A stretch of DNA of 64,000 bases from an uncultured Candidatus Melainabacteria bacterium (GTDB lineage: Bacteria > Cyanobacteriota > Vampirovibrionia > Gastranaerophilales > Gastranaerophilaceae): assembly GCA_934692625.1 (NCBI GenBank), contig CAKUUC010000002.1, positions 172,449 through 236,448 on the forward strand. The letters are read 5' to 3'. Below the pieces are notes generated by a model that saw only the letters and a list, made by a program, of their open reading frames with translations, did not search any database and was not told the DNA's origin. Shown one piece after another: positions 38,967 to 47,370 of the stretch (its first letter is position 1; each line of letters opens with the position of its first letter). A program made the translations under genes and the position numbers.

Positions 38967-41900
38967 AGTCTTCACTCACCTCTAACAAATTTCTAAATAT
39001 ACTACTAACTTCTTGCTTTTGTTCTTTATTAAATCTATTTTTTTGAGAAGTTGAACACGTAATGTAAAGTTTATTTTTTGCACGAGTAATCGCAACATAC
39101 AATAGGCGCAAATTCTCAGATAAAATTTCTGTTTTTAATTCAAGTTGATTTTTGGCATTATATTGTGGATTTAGTTTTTTAATAGATTCAATAAATTCAG
39201 AAGATTTTAAGTTTATCGACTCAATTGCTAACGGCAAATTTTTCTCTGTCATTTCCGGCATGAAAACAAGATTAAACTCATCACCTTTAGACTTGTGCAT
39301 AGTCATAATTTGAATTTTTCCGGCAAGATAAGTTTTGTCATCTTCATCTTCTTCCGAGAAAAACTTAAATCCGCTCAAATTTGGTTTCTTAGCGAGTTCA
39401 GAAAGTCTTGTAACTGCATAATCCAACGAGTTATTTTTTATACAAATCCTTTTTATTAACGTTGAAATAAGATAAATATTAGATTTTTCAATATCACTTT
39501 TAAAATAATTCATTCCGATTTTCAAAGCCAACTCTTCTGGTGCCAAATAGCATAGAGAAAGGAAATAACTCATATCCCAATAAAACTTCTCCAAGTCAAA
39601 ATATTGAAAGTTGTCGACATTCAATGTTATAAAAGGGGACTCATATTTAGCAATTTCAATACCGATACCACGTTTGTAAAACCCTAAATCTGCAAGTGTT
39701 TCATAACACCAGTTTAAAGTTTGATTATCAAACGGCTTAAGAATCGCCTTCAACACTGCAAAAATAGCCTTAAATACCGCTTTTTGTTCCAAACATTGAT
39801 TGCGTGTAATTACCTTTAATCCGCTATTTTCTATCAAATTTTGCCACGCTGCAACTTGATAATTATTGCGTAATAAAATTCCGACAGTAAAATCCGGTTG
39901 TTTTGCCAAAACATTTTTTATTTCGTTCAAAACATAATTTTTCTCATCAATTCCGGTTTTAAAAATTTTTCCACAAACAGCCCTATTATCATCAATTGGT
40001 TGTGGGTTTCGTCCAGCAACAGGCGCCATATACATTTCAAAAAACGAATTTTTTGCAATCGGGTCTAACATTGAATTTCTGACTAATTTATTTGCTAACT
40101 CCCAAACATCTTTTGTACAACGTTGAGAACAATTCATGCTGACATTTCCATTCTCGGTAATAAATCGTCTAAATCCAGCCACATCAGCGTTAGAAAAAGT
40201 TGCCGTAATAGACTGGTTAACATCGCCACATCTGATTATATTTTTATGTTTTCCCGCTAATAGTGAAATCAATTCTTGTTGAACCCTTGATGAATCTTGT
40301 GCCTCGTCTTCAATCACATACTCACAAATATTTTGATAATACTCAAGGACGTCTTGGTTTTCCTTCAATAATTTAACAGAACCGGTCAACATATCATCAT
40401 AGTCAATTAAATTAAATTCTTTCAAACTTTCTTGATATAGTCTGTAATATAGTTCAAACTTTTTCAATTTTGGTTGATTTATCACTCCATCAAATGTTCC
40501 GCCGCCGATTTTGAAAACAGAAACTCCACGGTCAAATTCTTCTGCCGTCTTTTGTTCTAATCCGAGTTTTGTTGCAAGTTCTCGCAAAATTCTACTTCTT
40601 TGCGAATCATCGCAAATTTCAAAATCACCAGATAATCCGAGTTTTTCATAATTACCGTTTTCTTTTAATATCCTGAGCGCTAAACCGTGAATTGTACTTA
40701 TATTAGGAAGTTTAGTCGAATTTTTGCGAACATTTTTGATACGTTCCCGAAAATTTCTGGCTGCAGAATCCATATAAGTTAATACAAAGATTTTTTCAGG
40801 ATTTATTCCTCGCTCCAACAATTTGATAATCAATGCTAGCAAAATCGTCGTTTTTCCTGCCCCCGGAACTGCAGAAATTCCCATAAAACCTTTTTGATAT
40901 TCTAAAACAGGCTTTTGATCATCACGAGGTACTATTTTGAAAACTTTTTCTTCAACTTGTTCAACTTCATTATTATCTTCTACGATAATAAAATTTTCTA
41001 TTCCGCCATAATTTTCAACGCCATTTGAATCAAACAAACTTGAATAACAAAAAACGTTGTTTGTCGCACAAAGAGCCAATTTTCTCAACACTCTGGCATT
41101 TTTATCTTTTGATAAATTTATATTATCTTCAATTGTATATTCTTTTTTATTCCAATCTTTTTGAAAAACCCAAGCATTGTAAAGCGGTCCGGTATCACTT
41201 TTTATCCACTCAGAACTTGAGATATCTAACCAAAACTGATACTTTGTTTTTAATTTGTTATCAATAATTTTTTGTGGAGTAGAAACAATAATATTGTTCA
41301 ATTCCGGTTCCAGTGTGGAGTAAGGATTTTCTGCAATAATTGAATTCTCCACTTGCAAAATTATATCGGTTTTACGATTTTGAAAACTTTTACCAAACAC
41401 ATTTTCAAAATCCATAATTTGTTTTATGAAAAAGTTAAATTTATTTATCTCTTCTTTATTTGAAGAACATTGAGAAAGCAATTCGTTATAAATTAATATT
41501 ATTTGCTCAGAAATTTTTGCATCTGATTCCGATACTACTGCCAGAACTTCTTTAAAAGTCTTATATTTTTCATCATATTCTTTATCTTCAAAAGTATAAT
41601 CAATTAATTCTTTTGTTCTGTCAAAATTTTCCAAAATTTCTTCACAGTATTTTACCGGAATGTTTAAAACACATGACAAAATGACCTTTATATCAAAAGA
41701 AGAAAGAGTTTTTCTCAAATCCGTATTCAATTTCAATATTACAATTGTTGCTTGAACCAATCTGTTTTGGATTAATTTTTCACTTCCGGAAAGATAAAGC
41801 GGAGAAATATTCGTTTTTAAATATTCCCGCAAAGAAAATTTCAACATTTTATCTATAACTGGTGTAATCACCGAGATTTCACAAGGTTTTACACCACGTT

Positions 41901-42846
41901 TCAATAACTCTGAGATTTTAGCAAACACATTATCTAACATAACAGAACGCTTAGCATAGGACTGATAAGAAAATCCTTTTAACGGAATATTTGCCTCTGT
42001 CAATGCGTTTTTAAACAACTCATTTGCTGTCATTGCAAGCGCCCCGATATCATCTTTTACAATAATTTCAGAACCAAAAATTGATTTTATTTTTTCAAAA
42101 TTATTTTTATCAGCACTCAAATACCCACAACGTGAAGAGCCTAAACTATCCACGGCAATATAAAAATTTTTCAATTGTTTTGCTAATGTTGACACAAAAT
42201 CAATACAAATCGGAGTGAGTTCATCGGCATCATCAATAATTAAATACTTTATATTTTTGAAATAATCAGTATTTTTATATACATAATTAAACAAAAGGCA
42301 CTGTCTTAAATAATCAAAATCACGAAGTTCAAGAGTTTTTTTCAAGAATTTTTTTAGTGCGATATCAGCATCATCAGAAAAACCTTCTTTTAAAATTTTT
42401 GCCCGTTCACTTACTTCTGCCGGAGTTAAGTTATTTTGAATAATCAAAGAATATCGCCTAAAAATCTGATGTAACAAGGATAATTTAGAATTATATCCTT
42501 TAAATTTTACTTCTTTCAAAATATCTTTCAGGACAAATTGTGAAACCTCTAAACCAACAAGATTTGGCAAAATTACAGGATTATCAAAAATATTTCTATC
42601 TTCTAAAAAAGCCCAATTATCAAAAACAGTATTGTAAACAAGTGAAAAAAATGAATGCACTTGCATTGCATCTATTCCCTTAATTGTCAATTTTTCCAAG
42701 GTTTTATCAATAAAAATTTTCTTTTGAGTAGAATTCTGCACCAATACGAGAATATCTGACGCTTTAACACCACTATTCAGTAATGCCGCATATTTTTCAA
42801 TTAAAAACTCAGTTTTTTCTGAAACGATACTCCCTTGAATAATCAA
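38959..42846 (-). CDS. Double SF1 helicase fusion (AddAB-like)
   Basis: 1295 aa. The C-terminal half (about 640-1295) is a complete UvrD/AddA-type helicase: Walker A GISAVPGAGKTT (about 655), FVLTYMDSAARNF, TIHGLALRIL, Walker B YVIEDEAQDSS, GDVNQSI, MTMHKSKGDEFNLVFMPEM and LRLLYVAITRAKNKLYIT. The N-terminal half also follows the SF1 plan, with a degenerate Walker A (IIQGSIVSEKTEFL; Glu for the last Gly), MQVHSFFSLVYN, and YLIIDDADELTP as Walker B, resembling AddB/RecC halves. The start is TTG at 42846 with AAGGAG 8 nt upstream. The nuclease domain is on a separate, overlapping gene. It probably resects double-strand breaks. Confidence 0.85.
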   Translation of the reverse strand: MIIQGSIVSEKTEFLIEKYAALLNSGVKASDILVLVQNSTQKKIFIDKTLEKLTIKGIDAMQVHSFFSLVYNTVFDNWAFLEDRNIFDNPVILPNLVGLEVSQFVLKDILKEVKFKGYNSKLSLLHQIFRRYSLIIQNNLTPAEVSERAKILKEGFSDDADIALKKFLKKTLELRDFDYLRQCLLFNYVYKNTDYFKNIKYLIIDDADELTPICIDFVSTLAKQLKNFYIAVDSLGSSRCGYLSADKNNFEKIKSIFGSEIIVKDDIGALAMTANELFKNALTEANIPLKGFSYQSYAKRSVMLDNVFAKISELLKRGVKPCEISVITPVIDKMLKFSLREYLKTNISPLYLSGSEKLIQNRLVQATIVILKLNTDLRKTLSSFDIKVILSCVLNIPVKYCEEILENFDRTKELIDYTFEDKEYDEKYKTFKEVLAVVSESDAKISEQIILIYNELLSQCSSNKEEINKFNFFIKQIMDFENVFGKSFQNRKTDIILQVENSIIAENPYSTLEPELNNIIVSTPQKIIDNKLKTKYQFWLDISSSEWIKSDTGPLYNAWVFQKDWNKKEYTIEDNINLSKDKNARVLRKLALCATNNVFCYSSLFDSNGVENYGGIENFIIVEDNNEVEQVEEKVFKIVPRDDQKPVLEYQKGFMGISAVPGAGKTTILLALIIKLLERGINPEKIFVLTYMDSAARNFRERIKNVRKNSTKLPNISTIHGLALRILKENGNYEKLGLSGDFEICDDSQRSRILRELATKLGLEQKTAEEFDRGVSVFKIGGGTFDGVINQPKLKKFELYYRLYQESLKEFNLIDYDDMLTGSVKLLKENQDVLEYYQNICEYVIEDEAQDSSRVQQELISLLAGKHKNIIRCGDVNQSITATFSNADVAGFRRFITENGNVSMNCSQRCTKDVWELANKLVRNSMLDPIAKNSFFEMYMAPVAGRNPQPIDDNRAVCGKIFKTGIDEKNYVLNEIKNVLAKQPDFTVGILLRNNYQVAAWQNLIENSGLKVITRNQCLEQKAVFKAIFAVLKAILKPFDNQTLNWCYETLADLGFYKRGIGIEIAKYESPFITLNVDNFQYFDLEKFYWDMSYFLSLCYLAPEELALKIGMNYFKSDIEKSNIYLISTLIKRICIKNNSLDYAVTRLSELAKKPNLSGFKFFSEEDEDDKTYLAGKIQIMTMHKSKGDEFNLVFMPEMTEKNLPLAIESINLKSSEFIESIKKLNPQYNAKNQLELKTEILSENLRLLYVAITRAKNKLYITCSTSQKNRFNKEQKQEVSSIFRNLLEVSEDYD

Positions 42847-42990
42847 TTACAATACTCCTTTTAGATTATATTCTAGCATAATGAAAGCAAAATCTACAAT
42901 TCAAATATGATTTAAAAATTTTCAAAACAATGTAATATCAAATTATCGAAAAAGTGTATTATTCACAACAAAAAAGTAAAGGAGAGAATC

Positions 42991-43215
42991 ATGGCAACTA
43001 AAAAAGTATCATTGACATTGGAAGAACAAATCGGATTTTCAGCAGGTGAAATCTACAATTATCTAAGCCAAAACGGAACAACTTCATTTGCAAAAATGAA
43101 AAAAGAATTAGACTTAAAAGGTAATTTTGCAGATTTAGGTCTTGGTTGGTTAGCAAGAGAAAACAAAGTAGAAATTTCTCAAAAAGGACCTGCAGTAAAA
43201 GTTAGCCTTAAATAA
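42991..43215 (+). CDS. Winged-helix domain protein (DUF2582-like)
   Basis: 74 aa. A single small winged-helix domain: SLTLEEQIGFSAGEIYNYLSQNGTTSFAKMKKELDLKGNFADLGLGWLARENKVEIS. The pattern GxxAGxIYxxL...LGWLARExK matches small winged-helix proteins of the DUF2582 family, of unknown target. Ribosome binding site AAAGGAG. Monocistronic, ended by a strong terminator. It is divergent from the helicase gene. Confidence 0.85.
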   Translation: MATKKVSLTLEEQIGFSAGEIYNYLSQNGTTSFAKMKKELDLKGNFADLGLGWLARENKVEISQKGPAVKVSLK

Positions 43216-43241
43216 TTTTATTAAACACTTCATATTTTAAC

Positions 43242-43280
43242 AAAAAAGATATATTGCGAATTTGTAATATATCTTTTTTG
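43242..43280 (+). terminator. Terminator after the winged-helix gene
   Basis: AAAAAAGATATATT pairs with AATATATCTTTTTT over a loop of about ten nt. Confidence 0.92.
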
Positions 43281-43387
43281 AAATGAATGAGTTTTAGCAG
43301 CTTAAAAAAACAGTAAACTCAAAAAAAATTTAATTACTAAAAATTGAAATAATATAAAATATCATTGTATATGCTTCGCAAGACATT

Positions 43388-43579
43388 TCAAAAGCCGACA
43401 TTCAAATCTTTATTTCTTTTTCTTTCTTCACACTCATCTAAATCAGGAATACTCTTCAACGATTTTTGCATTTTATCTTGAGCAATATTATATTCTTGCT
43501 TGTGATGAAGGGCGGTTTCTTTGCAAAACTTTTTCGCAGAAACAAAATCATAATATTTATTAACACGCTGAATTTTCAT
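43388..43579 (-). CDS. Small protein of unknown function
   Basis: 63 aa beginning MKIQRVNKYYDFVSAKKFCK; polar and helical, with two Cys (KKFCKET, LDECEER). No family recognised. A weak AGG precedes the ATG. It lies just downstream of tRNA-Gln on the same strand, after a terminator hairpin that sits only 14 nt before its start, so its promoter is unclear. It may be expressed by read-through. Confidence 0.5.
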   Translation of the reverse strand: MKIQRVNKYYDFVSAKKFCKETALHHKQEYNIAQDKMQKSLKSIPDLDECEERKRNKDLNVGF

Positions 43580-43591
43580 ATAAACCTAATA

Positions 43592-43619
43592 ATAAAGAGA
43601 GTCTTTTAAACTCTCTTAA
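43592..43619 (-). terminator. Terminator after tRNA-Gln
   Basis: On the minus strand AAGAGAGT pairs with ACTCTCTT over a short loop, followed by TATTATT. It lies 3 nt beyond the CCA end of the tRNA. Confidence 0.75.
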
Positions 43620-43620
43620 A

Positions 43621-43696
43621 TGGCTGGGACGGAAGGATTCGAACCTCCGAGATGGCTGGACCAAAACCAGCTGCCTTACCACTTGGCGACGTCCCA
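43621..43696 (-). tRNA. tRNA-Gln (anticodon TTG)
   Basis: 76 nt including an encoded CCA. The acceptor stem TGGGACG pairs with CGTCCCA; the anticodon stem GCTGG/CCAGC encloses loop TTTTGGT, giving anticodon TTG (reads CAA); the T arm is CGGAGGTTCGAATCCTTCCG-like with GTTCGAATC. It reads on the minus strand and is followed by a terminator. Confidence 0.96.
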
Positions 43697-43756
43697 ATAT
43701 TCACTTCTCACATTTATTATTGTACATTCTAAATCTTAAATGTCAATAAGAATTTT

Positions 43757-44083
43757 TTAAACTTTTCTCAATGCTTTTTTCAAAAACTTGCCCAGTGCAA
43801 AACCTGCCGGATTTGCGCCAATCACCGGAACCGCAAAACCTAAACCTGCCAAAATCCCCGGAAGATGTGGAATTAAACCTTTTCTGAGCATACTGCGACC
43901 AACGGTAACAAATGTATCGCAAGGAGTACCTTTTTGAATTTTTGATAGCCTATAACCATATTGAAAGCCGTTTTTGATATCTCTTGGCATGTTTGCAACG
44001 CCAAAAACCTCTTGCTTGGCTTCTTTAGAAACCGCTTTTGTTTTTTCATATCCGGTTGAAATAACTTTTCCGATTTTTGTCAT
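43757..44083 (-). CDS. Small membrane-associated protein, unrecognised
   Basis: 108 aa. A basic N-terminus (MTKIGKVISTGYEKTKAVSK), a middle part with one Cys (QKGTPCDTFVTVGRSML), and a hydrophobic Gly/Ala/Pro-rich C-terminal segment (LPGILAGLGFAVPVIGANPAGFALGKFL) ending in a basic tail. GAAGG stands 11 nt before the ATG. The C-terminal pattern recalls the Gly-rich segments of the proteins at 15986 and 57301 but I cannot claim homology. Monocistronic. Confidence 0.6.
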   Translation of the reverse strand: MTKIGKVISTGYEKTKAVSKEAKQEVFGVANMPRDIKNGFQYGYRLSKIQKGTPCDTFVTVGRSMLRKGLIPHLPGILAGLGFAVPVIGANPAGFALGKFLKKALRKV

Positions 44084-44228
44084 GGCTTTATACCTTCACT
44101 ACTCTTATAAAACACTAAGCTAAAAAAATTTGCCTATTTTAACAAAATTTTACTACTTACATATATTATATTCAAAAAACATATATCTTTAACATAATTA
44201 ATGTATTTTCAAATGCCTGATTTTCTGA

Positions 44229-44234
44229 TATAAT
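44229..44234 (+). promoter_or_regulatory. -10 element of the vWA operon, probable leaderless mRNA
   Basis: TATAAT at 44229-44234, then TTTATT, then the ATG at 44241; a poor -35 (TTTTCA, 44206-44211) lies 17 nt upstream. No Shine-Dalgarno sequence. Confidence 0.68.
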
Positions 44235-44240
44235 TTTATT

Positions 44241-44906
44241 ATGAATAATACTGTAAAACTTGTACTTTTTGGAATATTTTTAGTTATTGTTATCGGATTA
44301 ACCGCACTAGGCTTATCAAAAATTAAAGTTGATGATTTTAAAAAAGCAGCTGTGATATTAGTTGTTGACTCTTCCGCTTCAAATCAAAAAGATTTACCGG
44401 CAGAAAAAATGGTTATTCGTCAACTTTGTTCAATGCTTGATCCGGAAGACCACATAAAAATGCTCCGAGTATCTGAAGATGCTTATATAATTTATGAAGG
44501 CTCTCCTCAATCAGGTGCGGAAATTCGTAAAGCTATGGAAAAATTCACACAACTTGATTCTAAAGAATATGGTACTGCATACGGTTTGGCACTCAAAAAA
44601 GCCTTTGACCATGCTATAACAATGAGTAAAGAAGGTTATATTCCTGCAGTTGTTGTCATTGGGGATTTAGAAAATGAAGGTGATATCAACAAGCAAATTA
44701 ACTGGGATACATTACCGGCAGAGGTTTCTAACGTAAAAAATCAATCAGAAGATTTTTCTATGATGTTTTTATATGCAACTCCGCAAAAGTTGGACAAAGT
44801 TAAGGAAGTTCTCAGTCCTGTTTTAGGAGAGAAAAAACTCATTACTGGAAACGAAGTCACTACCAGTAAGTCTTTGAGAGTATTTTTAAATGCTATAGGT
44901 AGGTAA
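44241..44906 (+). CDS. Membrane-anchored von Willebrand factor A-like protein
   Basis: 221 aa. One N-terminal membrane helix (LVLFGIFLVIVIGLTALGL) is followed by a vWA-like domain: AAVILVVDSSASNQKDL holds a DxSxS metal-site motif, then an SMLDPEDHIKMLRVSEDAYII helix-strand, EYGTAYGLALKKAFDHAI with the Thr of the metal site, and VVVIGDLENEG with the distal Asp. It probably faces the periplasm and binds a partner through a metal ion. It is the first gene of a four-gene operon (gaps of 3, 6 and 16 nt). The mRNA is probably leaderless. Confidence 0.78.
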   Translation: MNNTVKLVLFGIFLVIVIGLTALGLSKIKVDDFKKAAVILVVDSSASNQKDLPAEKMVIRQLCSMLDPEDHIKMLRVSEDAYIIYEGSPQSGAEIRKAMEKFTQLDSKEYGTAYGLALKKAFDHAITMSKEGYIPAVVVIGDLENEGDINKQINWDTLPAEVSNVKNQSEDFSMMFLYATPQKLDKVKEVLSPVLGEKKLITGNEVTTSKSLRVFLNAIGR

Positions 44907-44909
44907 ATT

Positions 44910-46508
44910 ATGAATATTACTGTTAAATACGAAAATAGTGAACAAATGTTTCCTGAGTGCGAATCGTTGGTTATTGCAAACAAAAATTGTGAATTTCCTA
45001 TTGATACACTTAATAATGATGAAATTTTGAAACTGATTTTTGTCGAAAAATACAATGGTTTTGTATTGATAAATGTTTGCAAAAACCAGAAAATCTTATG
45101 TAACGGCAAGATATTTTCTAAAATTTTGGTAAAATCTGATTTTGAATTGATAATTCCATCATTGAGCGAAAGCATCAAAATTCAAATAAGTAATGATACG
45201 AATTTTGAGCTTCGTAATGATTTATCAAACACCACATCAACTTTAACTCAAAATACAGCAACAGCAACGGTAATGCAGGAGAAAATAATGCAATTAAAAT
45301 CTGATAACGTTTTTGATAATGATATTGAAAAAAGCAGAATTGCGATAATCAAAGAAATCGGATTTAAAATTTCTGAATTTAAAAACAGTGTAAAAACTTC
45401 AAATTTCCTAAATTTCGTACTAACGGGAATTACTGGTATTTTGTCAGTTATTTCTGCATTTGGAATAACAAATTATTTATTGGGATTAAAAATTGATAAT
45501 TCATCATCTACAATAAATCTCACTACAAACTTTTGGTTCTTAGCTGCTATAACACTTGTAATCTTAGCAGTTTGTATCTCGATGAAATATGCAGTAAGTT
45601 CAGTCGTTAACTTCAATTCTGTTGCAAGAAAATACGGAACAAATGATGTTGTTCAAAAAGCAATTATCGGAATCAGTTTGGTATTTTTATTGGTAATTTA
45701 TGTATTAAATTTATGTTATTACAAATCAATTTCCGTATTCACTTCATTATTTTTATCATTGTTATTTGTTGGAGGTTTAGCGGTTGTTGCTATAGGAAGC
45801 GGTTATTTCCATGGACAAGTAAAAATCTTAAAACAACATTTAGATGCTTACGAATACCGTGAAGATTTTGAATCTGTCATTAAAAGTTACAGAAGCCTAA
45901 TTTCCATGTATATAAACAAACTCAGCCAAAATAAAATCAATTCAATCAAAAGCAATTTGGTAAACAATCAAATGAGAATGGTTTTAGAATTTATCATCGG
46001 TGTAGTTACAGCACCATTCTTGGCGTATGGGGTTTCTAATACTTTAGCGGGATGTTTTCCTGAGGCTGCAAATTGGGTTAGAATTTCTGGTTTGAGATTT
46101 AGTCCGATATTTTTAGTTTTGGCTACATTTTTGATAATTTTTGCATTTTTATCTTTTGTTAGAGCGTTTACTATCGGTAAACAAATCAAAGGGTCTGAAA
46201 TCATAAAATTTGACGGTTTTCACGATTATAACAGACACGGAGTAACTATTTTGGGTTTGGATTCGATGAAAGGACTTGAAAAAGAAAAATCGTTTGTTTT
46301 ATTTGTTGCAAGTTTTATCATTTTGATTGAATTTACAATGAACGTTTCGTATTTTATAACAGAAATAGGTGGCGATATTCAAGGCATGTTTTTGAGTTTT
46401 GTAACAGCACTTGTTCCGACAGCCTTATTAATTGCGGAAACTCACATGCTTAGTGCAACAATGTACAAAATTCATAATTTGAGTGAATTGTTAGAAAATT
46501 TGGACTAA
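44910..46508 (+). CDS. Polytopic membrane protein with an FHA-like N-terminal domain
   Basis: 532 aa; no family firmly recognised. The first 95 residues form a beta-rich domain (MNITVKYENSEQMFPECESL; GFVLINVCKNQKILCNGKIF; FELIIPSLSESIKIQI) that reads like a degenerate FHA sandwich. A Thr/Asn linker and a cytoplasmic helical stretch follow, then about eight membrane helices in pairs from about residue 165 on, with a large soluble loop in the middle (about 300-350: KILKQHLDAYEYREDFESVI). It might act as a channel or scaffold with the vWA protein upstream. The start follows the vWA stop by 3 nt. Confidence 0.62.
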   Translation: MNITVKYENSEQMFPECESLVIANKNCEFPIDTLNNDEILKLIFVEKYNGFVLINVCKNQKILCNGKIFSKILVKSDFELIIPSLSESIKIQISNDTNFELRNDLSNTTSTLTQNTATATVMQEKIMQLKSDNVFDNDIEKSRIAIIKEIGFKISEFKNSVKTSNFLNFVLTGITGILSVISAFGITNYLLGLKIDNSSSTINLTTNFWFLAAITLVILAVCISMKYAVSSVVNFNSVARKYGTNDVVQKAIIGISLVFLLVIYVLNLCYYKSISVFTSLFLSLLFVGGLAVVAIGSGYFHGQVKILKQHLDAYEYREDFESVIKSYRSLISMYINKLSQNKINSIKSNLVNNQMRMVLEFIIGVVTAPFLAYGVSNTLAGCFPEAANWVRISGLRFSPIFLVLATFLIIFAFLSFVRAFTIGKQIKGSEIIKFDGFHDYNRHGVTILGLDSMKGLEKEKSFVLFVASFIILIEFTMNVSYFITEIGGDIQGMFLSFVTALVPTALLIAETHMLSATMYKIHNLSELLENLD

Positions 46509-46514
46509 ATTTTT

Positions 46515-47354
46515 ATGGAAAAACTTGGCTGCCTGATAGGAATTATAACCGCATGTTTTGTAACAATTTTGGTTTTGACAACTGATGTCGGAACCAATGA
46601 CCATTCTATTAAATTTTCTAATCAACAAACCTCATTTAGTAAAGCAAACAATACCCAAATAAGTTCAACAAACGTAAATCTAAATAACCAAAATTTGGAT
46701 TTAGATATACAGCAAATTGACAATTCTGGAACTTCGTACGAAAACAAAAGTGTTCATTTTTACAACACTGACGGTTCAATCAGTCGCACCGACATAAATA
46801 ATTTAAAAAAAGGACTAAAAAAAGAAAAAACACTTTCTCCTATGAGCCATTTTACAAGCAATAATCATGTAAAAGTTTATGAACAGCCAAACAAGGCAAG
46901 TAATTCTGGGAAAGTCAGAAATAACCTCAAGGTACAACAAGAAACGGCAGAATTTTGGGACGAACCTAATGAAGAATCAGAACATTATGTGTACAAAAGT
47001 CTTGACTGGAGCACATGGAGAAGTAATATTATCAACAAAATTACAGACGATAGTGTTTACATAGAATCATTGAACAATTACCCTCAAGGCTCTATGTTTG
47101 CATACTCGTTCATGGTTGATAATACGGGAAAAATCTACGATATTAAAGTCAAATCGTTCCAATTGTCAAAAGAAGATAAGGATAAAGTGACGCAACTTAT
47201 AAAAAGTTATGAATACAAAAATATCACAAAATTTCCACCAAATTCAAAACGAAAAATGGTACGAGTATCTGCAATTTTACTATTTTCAGATAGGACTGAA
47301 TATTCAAGACCAAGCGATTTCCACGATTTGGAACAAATTAGAATGAAATTCTAA
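46515..47354 (+). CDS. Membrane-anchored protein with a TonB-C-like domain
   Basis: 279 aa. One N-terminal membrane helix (GCLIGIITACFVTILVL) is followed by a long Asn/Ser/Gln-rich spacer (about 25-165) and a C-terminal domain of TonB type (LDWSTWRSNIINKITDD, MFAYSFMVDNTGKIYDIKVKS, YKNITKFPPNSKRKMVRVSAI). The layout (anchor, flexible spacer, C-terminal domain) is that of TonB/TolA proteins reaching across the periplasm. No ribosome binding site is visible; the gene starts 6 nt after its neighbour and is probably translated by coupling. Confidence 0.7.
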   Translation: MEKLGCLIGIITACFVTILVLTTDVGTNDHSIKFSNQQTSFSKANNTQISSTNVNLNNQNLDLDIQQIDNSGTSYENKSVHFYNTDGSISRTDINNLKKGLKKEKTLSPMSHFTSNNHVKVYEQPNKASNSGKVRNNLKVQQETAEFWDEPNEESEHYVYKSLDWSTWRSNIINKITDDSVYIESLNNYPQGSMFAYSFMVDNTGKIYDIKVKSFQLSKEDKDKVTQLIKSYEYKNITKFPPNSKRKMVRVSAILLFSDRTEYSRPSDFHDLEQIRMKF

Positions 47355-47370
47355 AATAAAGGTAAAAAAT

